Shown here piece by piece: positions 15,795 to 24,055 of a stretch of DNA of 64,000 nt. The position numbers and the translations under genes were made by a program. The notes under the pieces were generated by a model. The model searched no databases. It was not told the DNA's origin and saw only the letters and a program-made list of their open reading frames with translations. Origin of the DNA: Actinomyces bovis (GTDB taxonomy: Bacteria; Actinomycetota; Actinomycetes; Actinomycetales; Actinomycetaceae); assembly GCF_900444995.1 (NCBI RefSeq), contig NZ_UAPQ01000011.1, positions 80,063 to 144,062 of the forward strand, written 5' to 3'. How positions within the stretch are numbered: position 1 is the stretch's first letter; each line of letters starts with the position of its first letter.

Positions 15795-17324
15795 TCAACC
15801 ATTGCGCTTTGCCAGCTCGAAACCTTCAACATTCAACACCTTGGTGTAGGTAGCCCCCGTTTTGGAAGCCCGCTCAGCGAAGGCCTTCGCATCAGGCCGC
15901 GCCGACCAACCCGCGCCGCGCGTATCCACCAGCACGTAATCCGTGTCCCCCGGAGCCGTCCCCACCCAGTAGACCGTGGCTTGAGGCACCAGGCGGGCCA
16001 ACAGGGTCAGATCACTGGAAACCGTGGCCCCCTCCGGCACCGCCGCCAACACCTGCTGAGCGGCAGAGACTCGCTCCGGTGAGGCCTGCAAGCGGCCCTG
16101 GGCCGCACCCCAGAAAGGCAAGTCCCTAGCCGTCCAGGCGGCACCCACCAGCGGCAGCAACACCGCCGTCACCACCAGTCCCCGCAGCCACGGGCGCGCT
16201 AAAGACAAGGCCCGCCAGTTCCATGTGGGCACCACTGCCTCCGGTCGGGAACCTTCCCGCAGCCGCGTCAGCACATCCAGCAAGGCCCCAAAAGCGACCG
16301 GCACCAGCACCGCGTTGTAATGCCAGCGCTGCCAGTCCCAGTAGAACTCCACACTCCCCAAGAAACGCCAAGCGATCGTAGGCAGTACCAGCAGCATCCA
16401 CGGTGAGGCCAAGCCAATCACCCCAGCCGCCACCACCAGCACGGCCAGGGTGGCCAGCTTCTTGTCCGCAGGCTGCAGGAAACGCCCCAAGATCCCCAGG
16501 CGTTCGGCCCGGGTGGGGTCATCGTTATTCAAGCCATAGGCCCATACGCCGTCGGGATTCATGGCGGGCAGCAACACCAGCACCGTCACCAAGAAAGCCA
16601 GCGCCCCGCAAACCGCGGTGAGCAAACCCAGGCGGACTGCTTTGGGGTCAGGTGCATGATTGCCACCCGGATAGCGGCCCCGCAGGGCAATCGCCAGGCC
16701 CACCATCAGCACCACTAAGCCCATATCCTCCTTGACCAGCACCAGTGGCGCTGCCCAAGCCAGGCAGGCCACCCACCGGCGCTGCACAAAAGCCACCGCA
16801 GAGTAAGCCAGCAGCGGCACCGCGAAGGCAATCTCATGGAACTGCGCCTCAACCGCCCCCTGGAACCCCCAGGACAATACATAAGCCAAGCCCAGGGCAG
16901 TGCCCGCCCAACGGCCCGTCAGGTGCACCGCCAAGCGGGTGATCGGCCAAGCAGAAAGCGCCAACAGCAGTGCTTGCGTGATCAGCAAGCTCAAGCCGGA
17001 GGGATAAATCCAATACGGGATGGCCAAGAGCACCAGTATGGGGTGGAAGTGGTCCCCCAACAGGTTGTAACCCTCGCCCTTGATTGGCACGATCGGCGCC
17101 TCAAAGTTCGCGTAGGCCTTGGCCAACTCCGTGAAAATCGCCAGATCCCAGCTCGGTGCCGCCAAAGCCCGCCACTGGGCGACGGCGTAAACGGTCATGG
17201 CCACAAAGCCCACCAACACCACCAGTGCCGGGGGTATCACCTTGACCACGCTCAACTTCAAAGGCGAGGACGCAGGCACGAACCGGCCCATCAGGGGTGG
17301 AGCTGGCGCAGGTGGAGTAGACAT
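15795..17324 (-). CDS. DUF2079 family polytopic membrane protein
   Basis: About 509 residues with around ten membrane segments. DUF2079 landmarks are SWDLAIFTELAKAYANF, GDHFHPILVLLAIPYWIYPS and the acidic-aromatic FYWDWQRWHYNAVLVP. The family resembles GT-C glycosyltransferases (a multi-TM body plus a C-terminal soluble domain, here from about residue 410), but no member known to me has a proven activity. ATG 17324 is chosen over the longer frame because GGGG precedes it and the start gives a normal cytoplasmic N-terminus. Divergent from the cycA-like permease. Confidence 0.85.
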   Translation of the reverse strand: MSTPPAPAPPLMGRFVPASSPLKLSVVKVIPPALVVLVGFVAMTVYAVAQWRALAAPSWDLAIFTELAKAYANFEAPIVPIKGEGYNLLGDHFHPILVLLAIPYWIYPSGLSLLITQALLLALSAWPITRLAVHLTGRWAGTALGLAYVLSWGFQGAVEAQFHEIAFAVPLLAYSAVAFVQRRWVACLAWAAPLVLVKEDMGLVVLMVGLAIALRGRYPGGNHAPDPKAVRLGLLTAVCGALAFLVTVLVLLPAMNPDGVWAYGLNNDDPTRAERLGILGRFLQPADKKLATLAVLVVAAGVIGLASPWMLLVLPTIAWRFLGSVEFYWDWQRWHYNAVLVPVAFGALLDVLTRLREGSRPEAVVPTWNWRALSLARPWLRGLVVTAVLLPLVGAAWTARDLPFWGAAQGRLQASPERVSAAQQVLAAVPEGATVSSDLTLLARLVPQATVYWVGTAPGDTDYVLVDTRGAGWSARPDAKAFAERASKTGATYTKVLNVEGFELAKRNG

Positions 17325-17411
17325 CCCCGTGAGCGTACCGCCCAGCGGGCACACGCGCCCGGCGCAGGGCGGCGTCGTACGCTATGGCGCGAACAACCCG
17401 AGGAGCGCCCT

Positions 17412-18860
17412 ATGAACCGGCCCAACCACGATCTCCCTGACCAACCTGGGAATCCGACCGCCTCCGACGCCGTCGACCAGCTGGTTGACGAACTCAACCA
17501 GGACGGCCTCCAACGGCGTCTGACCAACCGGCACGTGCAGCTCATCGCCATCGGTGGGGCCATCGGCACCGGCCTGTTCATGGGCTCCGGTAAGACCATC
17601 TCCCTGGCCGGTCCCGGCGTGCTGCTGGTATACGCAATCATCGGATTCGTGCTGTTCTTCGTGATGCGGGCCCTGGGTGAAGTGCTGCTCTCTGACCTGT
17701 CCTACAAATCCTTCGCGGACGTGGCCACGGACCTGATCGGGCCCTGGGCTGGGTTCATGACCGGCTGGACTTACTACTTCTGCTGGCTGGTCACGGCTAT
17801 CGCCGAAGTGGTGGTGGTGACCGGCTACGTACAGTTCTGGCTGCCAGAGGTGCCCTTGTGGCTCCCGGCGGTGGTGACCGTGCTGCTCCTGCTGGGACTA
17901 AACCTCACCACCGTGAAAGCCTTTGGCGAGATCGAGTTCTGGTTCTCCATCATCAAGATCCTCGCCATCGTGGGGCTGGTGGTAGTTGGTGTGGTGATGG
18001 TGGCCGCAGGCTTCACCGCTGCCAATGGCTCCCAGGCAGCAGTCTCCAACCTCTGGAGCGACGGCGGGCTGTTCCCCAATGGCTCCCACGGCTTCTTTGG
18101 GGCCTTCCAGATCGCGGTCTTTGCTTTTGTGGGCACCGAGCTGATCGGCACCGCAGCCGCTGAAGCCAAAGATCCGGAAGTCACCCTGCCCAAGGCCATC
18201 AACGCGATCCCGGTGCGGATCGTGGTGTTCTACCTGGGGGCGCTCGCGGCCATCATGATGGTTACGCCCTGGCGTGAGGTTTCCCCCGATAAGAGCCCTT
18301 TTGTGGCCATGTTCTCCCTGGCGGGCTTCGCTGCTGCAGCTGGGCTGGTGAACTTTGTGGTGCTCACCGCCGCAGCTTCCTCCGCCAATTCCGGCATCTA
18401 CTCCACCTCCCGCATGCTCTACGGACTGGCCTGGGCAGACCAGGGGCCGCATCTCTTCAAGCGGTTGACGGCGCGGGCCGTGCCGGGCTGGGCGCTGCTG
18501 GTCACCTGCGTGGGGCTGCTGGCCTCAATCCCGCTGATGTACATGTCCAAGTCGATCATTGCGGCCTTCACCACCGTGACCACGGTGGCCAGCGTGCTGT
18601 TCATCCTGGTGTGGGGCGTGATCGTGGCTTCCTACCTGCGTTACCGGCACCTGCACCCAGAGCGGCACGCGAAGAGTGCTTTTAAGATGCCTGGGGGGCG
18701 CGTGGCTGCCTGGCTCAGCCTGGGGTTCTTTGGCTTCGTGACCTGGACCCTGACGCTGGCCGATGACACCCGTACCGCCGTGCTGGTCTCTCCGCTGTGG
18801 TTGGTGGCTTTGGGGATTGCCTGGATGGTGCACTCCCGGCACCTGGCGCGGCGCCAGTGA
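17412..18860 (+). CDS. cycA: CycA-type D-serine/D-alanine/glycine permease
   Basis: 482-residue amino acid/proton symporter of the APC superfamily. Similarity to E. coli CycA as I recall it is strong along the whole length: LTNRHVQLIAIGGAIGTGLF near the N-terminus, MGSGKTISLAGPG, LLGLNLTTVKAFGEIEFWFS, KSPFVAMFSLAG, NFVVLTAAASSANSG and EDDTR-like ADDTRTAVLVSPLW at the end. Twelve membrane segments are expected. AGGAG lies at 17401-17405, 6 bases before ATG 17412; the frame extends far upstream but only into the divergent neighbour. A strong terminator follows at 18886. Substrate range (glycine, D-Ala, D-Ser) is inferred from similarity. Confidence 0.93.
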   Translation: MNRPNHDLPDQPGNPTASDAVDQLVDELNQDGLQRRLTNRHVQLIAIGGAIGTGLFMGSGKTISLAGPGVLLVYAIIGFVLFFVMRALGEVLLSDLSYKSFADVATDLIGPWAGFMTGWTYYFCWLVTAIAEVVVVTGYVQFWLPEVPLWLPAVVTVLLLLGLNLTTVKAFGEIEFWFSIIKILAIVGLVVVGVVMVAAGFTAANGSQAAVSNLWSDGGLFPNGSHGFFGAFQIAVFAFVGTELIGTAAAEAKDPEVTLPKAINAIPVRIVVFYLGALAAIMMVTPWREVSPDKSPFVAMFSLAGFAAAAGLVNFVVLTAAASSANSGIYSTSRMLYGLAWADQGPHLFKRLTARAVPGWALLVTCVGLLASIPLMYMSKSIIAAFTTVTTVASVLFILVWGVIVASYLRYRHLHPERHAKSAFKMPGGRVAAWLSLGFFGFVTWTLTLADDTRTAVLVSPLWLVALGIAWMVHSRHLARRQ

Positions 18861-18885
18861 GCTACCGCGCCTAGTGCGCCTAGGC

Positions 18886-18919
18886 GACTGCCCCCCGGCA
18901 CGGATGCCAGGGGGCAGTC
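18886..18919. terminator. Rho-independent-type terminator of the permease gene
   Basis: GACTGCCCCC (18886-18895) and GGGGGCAGTC (18910-18919) form a perfect 10-bp stem around a 14-base loop, 25 bases after the stop codon. Symmetric, so it may also stop minus-strand transcription from the regulator side. Confidence 0.85.
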
Positions 18920-18934
18920 TTGCGCAATGCGCTA

Positions 18935-18970
18935 CGGCCTGAAGAGGCCGAGATCTACGTCAGCTGACGT
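18935..18970. promoter_or_regulatory. Tetraloop hairpin and 14-bp palindrome downstream of the response regulator
   Basis: CGGCCT-GAAG-AGGCCG (18935-18950) is a tight hairpin. ACGTCAGCTGACGT (18957-18970) is a perfect palindrome. Both lie in a stretch to about 19149 that is visibly less GC-rich than its surroundings. The first may end minus-strand transcription; the second has the shape of a dimer binding site. No regulator can be assigned. Confidence 0.45.
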
Positions 18971-19029
18971 CACAGATTGCGCAGGGCTGTCCAGAAGTCC
19001 CAACGCCAATTGAGAATGAATGGAAACAT
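18970..19029 (-). CDS. Possible 19-residue aromatic micro-ORF
   Basis: On the minus strand, downstream of the response regulator, ATG 19029 is preceded by AAGG at 8 bases and encodes MFPFILNWRWDFWTALRNL before TGA. Six of 19 residues are Phe or Trp, and the codons sit in a low-GC pocket unlike the flanking genes. A longer overlapping minus-strand frame (18932-19153, a GTG overlapping the regulator's stop) is equally possible and equally unrecognised. It could be a small peptide belonging to the two-component/exporter locus, or chance. Nothing proves translation. Confidence 0.25.
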   Translation of the reverse strand: MFPFILNWRWDFWTALRNL

Positions 19030-19149
19030 GTCGATCACCTTCAACTTCCTGTGAAATCTGTGTATCGGGGCGGAAGCAATTATTGCCCTCTGCGCAGTTT
19101 TGTGAATCCGCCGATCGATGGAACTGATGGAATGAAAGCAGGCTGTTAG

Positions 19150-19827
19150 TCACACCAGCCCGGCGCGCAGCGCGTGCACCACGGCACCCACCCGGTCCTG
19201 TACCCCCAGCTTGGCGATAATCGTGGACACGTGGGTCTTCACCGTGGCCTCACTTAGGCATAGGCGGTGCGCGATCTGCTTGTTTGACAGCGCATCCACC
19301 ATCAGCGCCAGCACCTCCATCTCGCGGGGAGAAAGTGAGACGCCCGTAGGCAGAGGCACTGGCGGCATCTCTTGCACTGCGACCCGTGCCGCCAGCGGCT
19401 GTGCTTCCGCAGGCCGGTGCCCAATAATTGCCGACGACGTCGGTGAGAGCACCATATTGCCCGCGGCCACGTGCCGGATCGTGGCAGCCAAGGAGTCAAT
19501 CGAGTCTTCCTTGGCGATGAAGCCACGCACCCCAGCAGCCAGGGCGCGGTCAAGGATGGCGTCAGCTACGAAGGTAGTGAGCACCAGAACTGCCAGGTCT
19601 GGGCGCTCTTGGTGCAGGCGGGTGGCCAGGGCAATGCCGTCCATGCGCGGCATCTGCACATCCAGCAGCAGGACCTGCACCGGGGGTTGCTCGGCGGCAA
19701 TCAGCTCTAGCGCCTCTTGGCCGTCGCTGGCGGCCCAGGCCACGCGGATGTCCTCCGTGGTGGCCAATAAGTCAGTGAGGGTGGACCTGACTAAAGCGTC
19801 GTCGTCCGCAATTCCTACGTGGATCAT
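19150..19827 (-). CDS. NarL/LuxR-type response regulator
   Basis: 225 residues. The receiver domain has the acidic pocket (GIADDDALVR), the phospho-acceptor Asp in VLLLDVQMPRMDG (about D55) and the Thr/Lys switch (LTTFV, IAKEDS). A linker leads to a LuxR HTH at about 162-220 (LSPREMEVLALM ... NKQIAHRLCLSEATVKTHVS). It lies 10 bases after the histidine kinase gene and is clearly its partner. Targets are not visible; the adjacent exporter/modification genes and its own 3' region (palindrome at 18957) are the obvious candidates. Confidence 0.95.
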   Translation of the reverse strand: MIHVGIADDDALVRSTLTDLLATTEDIRVAWAASDGQEALELIAAEQPPVQVLLLDVQMPRMDGIALATRLHQERPDLAVLVLTTFVADAILDRALAAGVRGFIAKEDSIDSLAATIRHVAAGNMVLSPTSSAIIGHRPAEAQPLAARVAVQEMPPVPLPTGVSLSPREMEVLALMVDALSNKQIAHRLCLSEATVKTHVSTIIAKLGVQDRVGAVVHALRAGLV

Positions 19828-19837
19828 CTGGAACCTC

Positions 19838-21106
19838 TCAGGGGGAAACGGACGTGTTGGTGGTTGGTGTGGAGTTAGGAACTGTGGCGGCAGTAATCCA
19901 AGCGCCGTCGTCGGCCAAGGTGGTTAGGTTCCCGTCGACTGCCTCCAGGCGCTCCCGCATACCCATGATCCCAGTGCCGGAGCGCGGAAGCGGGTTGCTG
20001 GCCTCCCGGATTCCGTTAGTGGAGACCAGGCGGGTGACTTGGGGTCCCAGGTTCAAGGTGATGGTCACCGGCAACCGCGGGTCCCCATGCCGAATAATAT
20101 TGGCCCCCATCTCCCGAGCCACGCGGGAGACTGTGCTGGCCTGTAGCCGTCGGGGCATGGCATTGCCGATGCACCTATAGGTGACGTCAAAGCCGGCAGC
20201 GGAGACGTCGTCGCTCACTGCCTGCACCGCAGAGGCCAGATCGGTGACGACGCCGCCCAGGCCGGTGGTGGTGCCGATGGGCTGGCCCAGATCTGGGGTG
20301 GCCTGACGCAAGGTCCGCAACAGCAGGCGCAGTTCGTGCAGTGCGTCAGTGGCGGTGGACTCTAAGGCGGCAAACTCCTGGCGCGCCACCTGCGGATAGT
20401 GCTCGTCGAGGGAAGCTCTTTGGGCGCGCAAGGCTGTCTGGGACATGGAATAGGCCACCAGGTCGTGCATCTCTCGGGCAATGTCTAGGCGCATGCGCTT
20501 GGCGGCAGCTGCTGCGCGCTCCGAGGCACGCTGGTGGGCCTCATCAATTGACCGAGCGATCGAGCCAATCGGGGTGAGGATAACCGCCATAGACAGGTAG
20601 GCCATCAGGGCAAGCTCAGTGCCTGAGGAGAGCCCCTGCAGCAGCATTGCTGCTGCCGCCAAGGCCAGGAATGGCACCACCAGGGCTACTGCCCGGCGGA
20701 AGGTAAACAGGCGCCCCACCAGGAGGAAGAACACCAGGTTAGTCAGCACCAGGTCCGTGGAGTAGAACCAGGGCAGAGACACGGCCACGGCCCAGCAGGC
20801 CAGGTAGCCCAAGCTGGCTGCCACAGGTCGCAGCGGCATCAGGGTCACGAGCACCAGAGCCGCGACCATCAAAGACCAATCCCCCCAGCGGAGGGGACCG
20901 TCCGTCAAGGCGTTCAGACCAAGGTTTGAAATACCAACCAGCGCGGCCAGGATGATGTAAAGGATCCGGCCCGGCAGGTCTTCCTGCGGCTCCAGCACTT
21001 TGGCTAGGGTCCGCCGCCACGCCGGTGCAAGCTCATTCCCAGCCGACGTGGAGGTGGTTTTGGAGGAGGGCGCAGGCCGCGTCAAGACTCCTCCTAAAAT
21101 GCTCAT
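19838..21106 (-). CDS. Sensor histidine kinase (HisKA_3 type)
   Basis: About 422 residues. Five to six membrane segments lie in residues 45-190, with no large extracellular domain. Next comes a dimerisation/phosphoacceptor helix with the H-box DIAREMHDLVAYSMS, and a HATPase domain ending in GTGIMGMRERLEAVDG. The N-box (EMGANIIRHG) is less canonical than in most of the family. ATG 21106 has AAGGAA 9 bases upstream; an in-frame TTG at 21112 is an alternative. It pairs with the NarL-type regulator 10 bases downstream and lies about 120 bases after the aminotransferase gene on the same strand, so co-regulation with the ABC/tailoring genes is plausible. Sensors with only membrane helices often detect envelope stress or peptides. 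Confidence 0.93.
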   Translation of the reverse strand: MSILGGVLTRPAPSSKTTSTSAGNELAPAWRRTLAKVLEPQEDLPGRILYIILAALVGISNLGLNALTDGPLRWGDWSLMVAALVLVTLMPLRPVAASLGYLACWAVAVSLPWFYSTDLVLTNLVFFLLVGRLFTFRRAVALVVPFLALAAAAMLLQGLSSGTELALMAYLSMAVILTPIGSIARSIDEAHQRASERAAAAAKRMRLDIAREMHDLVAYSMSQTALRAQRASLDEHYPQVARQEFAALESTATDALHELRLLLRTLRQATPDLGQPIGTTTGLGGVVTDLASAVQAVSDDVSAAGFDVTYRCIGNAMPRRLQASTVSRVAREMGANIIRHGDPRLPVTITLNLGPQVTRLVSTNGIREASNPLPRSGTGIMGMRERLEAVDGNLTTLADDGAWITAATVPNSTPTTNTSVSP

Positions 21107-21225
21107 AGCCAATTCCTTGCGCCACCTTATCGGCGTCGGAGCCCCAAGTACAGATACTTACCTGCGGTCGAAATCGCTGCGCACACTGTGACCACTGCCA
21201 AGACTGCCCGAATCTAACCCAGAGC

Positions 21226-22473
21226 TTAGGCCGCCACCACGCGGTGGCTGCCAGTCATCTCGACGACGGCGTGGTGCACCCGGTCCATGAGCCGGTCCAG
21301 GTCCTCACGCCCGTACACCAAGGCAGGCGCCAACTGAATGCAGTTCGGCCCCGGGTGCACCACCGCACCCCCATACAGGCAACGCTCCACCAGGTGACGC
21401 ACGCCAGCCGCATTCATGCCCGGCAAGGTCAAGGACCGGAAGCAGCCAGTGCCGGTCAGGCCCGTGCCTGGAACCACCGAAGTGATCTCATGCAAGCGCT
21501 CATCGAGCTGGTAAGCCACCGCAGCAGCCTGGCCCAGCACGTCCTCGTCATGGAAAGCAGAGATGGTGGCCATAATCGCGGCGCAGGAGGCCGGAGTGCC
21601 GGCCTGAGTCTCCTTGTGGCGCAGCAAGAAATCAGCCTCATTGATCACTCGCGTCACCTTGGGGGAAAGCAGCACTGCGGAAGCCGCCTGGGTGCCATTG
21701 GTCAGTCCCTTAGCAGTCACCAGCAGGTCCACGTTCTGGCTCCAACGCTGCGAAGCAAACATGGGGCCAGTGCGCCCAAAACCAGTAGCCACCTCATCAG
21801 CAGCCACCAGATAGCCGTACTCCGCCCGGCCCTCCAGCACCGTGTTGAGGAACTCCTCCTCCAGCACCCGCGTCCCCGCACCTTGCACGGGCTCCAACAC
21901 GAAGGCGGCAATCCGGTCACCCTCTAGCTCCAGCAGCTGCTTGAGCTCCTGGGGACGGCGCTGGTCCAGGTGGCGCACCGCCCGCATATCCACCCCCAGG
22001 TCCGCCTGACCCAGGTTCTGGGCGCTCAGCGACATGGCTCCCAGAGTGGTGCCATGGTTGGAACCCTGCAAAGACACCACGATATTGCGGCGCCGCTCCC
22101 CCCGCAGGGCGTGATACTCGCGGGCCACCTTAATGACCGCTTCCAGGCTGGCTGAACCCGAGGTGCTGTGCATGACCCGCGTGAAACGGCCCGGCCCCGC
22201 GACCTCCAGCAGCATCTTGTCCGCACGGTCCAGCCAGGTGTGCCCGCCGTCCACATCTGGCAGGTAGGAAGCCTCCATAAGCGCCTGGTGCACGGCGTCG
22301 GCCACACCCTGGTGGCCATAACCCAGGGGCACATTCCAGTTGCCGGCGACGCCGTCAAGGCAGTCAGTGCCGTCAGACAGCTGAATCTTGGTGCCGTTGG
22401 CCGAGATTGGCCGGACGCTGCCGACAAAGCCTGAGGGACGGGTGCCGAACTTCGGGATCGACGAGGTGAACAT
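21226..22473 (-). CDS. Class-III PLP aminotransferase (daptide-type tailoring candidate)
   Basis: 415 residues, fold-type I class-III aminotransferase. Visible are STSGSASLEAVIKVAREYHA (cofactor phosphate region), GSNHGTTLGAMS, AFVLEPVQGAG, the PLP-Asp segment AADEVATGFGRTG and the Schiff-base Lys in LLVTAKGLTNGTQAA. ATG 22473 is supported by AAGGA at about 9 bases; the frame continues to a TTG at 22497 without support. It is the last gene of a four-gene run (ABC ATPase, permease, methyltransferase, aminotransferase). An aminotransferase next to a small-molecule or peptide N-methyltransferase and an exporter resembles the C-terminal amine-forming steps of daptide RiPP pathways. I recall those enzymes as similar in overall style, but cannot compare sequences here. 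A generic amine/keto-acid role remains possible. Confidence 0.85.
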   Translation of the reverse strand: MFTSSIPKFGTRPSGFVGSVRPISANGTKIQLSDGTDCLDGVAGNWNVPLGYGHQGVADAVHQALMEASYLPDVDGGHTWLDRADKMLLEVAGPGRFTRVMHSTSGSASLEAVIKVAREYHALRGERRRNIVVSLQGSNHGTTLGAMSLSAQNLGQADLGVDMRAVRHLDQRRPQELKQLLELEGDRIAAFVLEPVQGAGTRVLEEEFLNTVLEGRAEYGYLVAADEVATGFGRTGPMFASQRWSQNVDLLVTAKGLTNGTQAASAVLLSPKVTRVINEADFLLRHKETQAGTPASCAAIMATISAFHDEDVLGQAAAVAYQLDERLHEITSVVPGTGLTGTGCFRSLTLPGMNAAGVRHLVERCLYGGAVVHPGPNCIQLAPALVYGREDLDRLMDRVHHAVVEMTGSHRVVAA

Positions 22474-22500
22474 GGGCGGTTTCCTTTGTGGGAGCAACGA

Positions 22501-23262
22501 TCAACGCGGGACGGACGCGCCGATCACGACATTGCTGTGATGGGGTAGGGCGGGGTCTTGGGTAGAACGCTGGAACTCGGTGCTTAGGCCTAAGCGCCGC
22601 AGGTCTGCAGAGAGGGTGGCGGGCGGGTACAGGAAGAGGTCAGTGGCGTAGGACTCTTGCTCCCAAGCCAGGACGGTCCGGCGGGTGCCCGCAGCCGGGT
22701 TAACTGACTCAGTCAGGGTGATCCGCGGCCACAGCATCACTTTGGTGGTGGTGGGATGCGTGACGGCCACCAGATCCGTGGAGACAATCAACTGGCCGCC
22801 AGGCGCCAGGTGAGAGACCGCCGTCTTAAGGGTCTGAGTGCGTTTAGCCGGGTCCAGCAAAGTAATAGCGGCTGACATCAGGCAGACCGCCTTGAACTTC
22901 TCTTCAGTCTGAAAAGTGGCCGGATCGGCCTGCTGCACTTCCACCTGCGCGGCGGCCTTAGGGCAGCCCATGGACCTATCGGCAAGGCGCTCGCGGAGAA
23001 TCGCCAGCAGGTCAGGGGCACGGTCAGTGGCCAGGACCCGGTGCCCAGAGGCAGCCAGGGGCAGGGTGACCCGGCCAGTGCCGCAGGCCAGTTCCAATAC
23101 GCGCAGGTCCTTGAGCTGTGGGTCAGTCTGCTGCTCCAGCAACTCCAGCACGCTGGTGATCTCTGTGTCATCGCGCAGACTGAGCTCGTGAAAACGCTTG
23201 GCACCTTGGCCCACATGCAGGCTGGGCAAAGGCTGGTCGATGCTCTCAGGCACGTAGATCAC
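22501..23262 (-). CDS. Class I SAM-dependent methyltransferase
   Basis: 253 residues. A Rossmann-fold SAM domain has motif I VLELACGTGRVTLPLA (about residue 55), the acidic end of beta-2 ATDRAPDLL and a motif-IV region AVCLMSAAITLLD. The N-terminal extension and C-terminal beta-rich part fit small-molecule or peptide N/O-methyltransferases. The GTG start at 23262 overlaps the 3' end of the permease gene by 17 bases, and the aminotransferase ATG follows 27 bases after its stop. In the daptide comparison this would be the enzyme that dimethylates the new C-terminal amine. The substrate is inference. Confidence 0.88.
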   Translation of the reverse strand: MIYVPESIDQPLPSLHVGQGAKRFHELSLRDDTEITSVLELLEQQTDPQLKDLRVLELACGTGRVTLPLAASGHRVLATDRAPDLLAILRERLADRSMGCPKAAAQVEVQQADPATFQTEEKFKAVCLMSAAITLLDPAKRTQTLKTAVSHLAPGGQLIVSTDLVAVTHPTTTKVMLWPRITLTESVNPAAGTRRTVLAWEQESYATDLFLYPPATLSADLRRLGLSTEFQRSTQDPALPHHSNVVIGASVPR

Positions 23263-24055
23263 GTCCTCGGGTCAGCAGGATCGACGCCGTCGTCAAGACA
23301 ACGGTCCAGGTGAGCAGTAGCAGAGCCGCTAGCACAGTGCTGGCCTCAGGGCCGGTGGCCTGCAGCAACAGGGAACTCAGGCCTAAAGGCAGCGATTTGA
23401 CGACGGCCTCGGGAAGCAGGTGGTCAAGCAAAGGCCGCACCGCCAGCGCCCACGCCACGATCAGCAGAGCGCAGGAGCGCGCGTCCCGCAGCACCCAACC
23501 CACACTGATGCCAATGGGGGCCGCCAGGGCGGCAACCACCAGCAGGCCCAGCACTGAAGCCCAGTAGCCGGAACCAAGCAGCGTGGGTTCCAGCTGGAGG
23601 CCTTCCAAAGCCAGGGCGCAGATCGTGGCGCTGCTGGCTCCAGCAGCAGCCAGGAGGAGGCTGCCGGGAAGCACGGCGAAAGCGTGATGCAGGGCCAAGT
23701 GCGCCAGGCCCCGGTGCTGCGCCACTGAGCTGGTGACGGTGCCGTCGCGGAACTGGTTAGTGACGCGGGTGGCGCCCCAAGCCTCCGCCAGCATCATCAG
23801 CTCCATGCCCACCAGCACCCGGCTGGACACGCCAACGCCCAGCAAGGGCAGGCGGGGCCGAAACGCCAAGAGGGACAGGCTGAAGGTAGGCAGCAAGGCG
23901 GCGGCTAGTAGCCAGGCCCAGAAGCGGTCAGCTGCATAGCAGTGCACCAGTGCGGCGATGGGACGATGCGTGCGGGGCGAACGCCAGTCGATGCCCGGGG
24001 AGGCGCCTAGACCAGCTCCGGGCCGCCCCGACGTAGCCAGGGTATAGACACTCAT
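23246..24055 (-). CDS. ABC-2-type membrane subunit of exporter
   Basis: About 269 residues with six hydrophobic segments (FWAWLLAAALLPTFSLSLL, LASVLG-like blocks, VLAALLLLTWTVVLTTASIL). No enzymatic motif. ATG 24055 overlaps the stop of the ABC ATPase gene as ATGA, so it is translationally coupled and must be its membrane partner. An upstream in-frame start at 24112 would lie inside the ATPase gene and has no support. Sequence similarity to any named permease is weak. Confidence 0.8.
   Translation of the reverse strand: MSVYTLATSGRPGAGLGASPGIDWRSPRTHRPIAALVHCYAADRFWAWLLAAALLPTFSLSLLAFRPRLPLLGVGVSSRVLVGMELMMLAEAWGATRVTNQFRDGTVTSSVAQHRGLAHLALHHAFAVLPGSLLLAAAGASSATICALALEGLQLEPTLLGSGYWASVLGLLVVAALAAPIGISVGWVLRDARSCALLIVAWALAVRPLLDHLLPEAVVKSLPLGLSSLLLQATGPEASTVLAALLLLTWTVVLTTASILLTRGRDLRA

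Noticed and set aside
18932..19153. 73-codon minus-strand frame starting with GTG overlapping the regulator stop
   Set aside because: No similarity or domain; it ends in hairpin and palindrome sequence. Kept only as context for the shorter micro-ORF.
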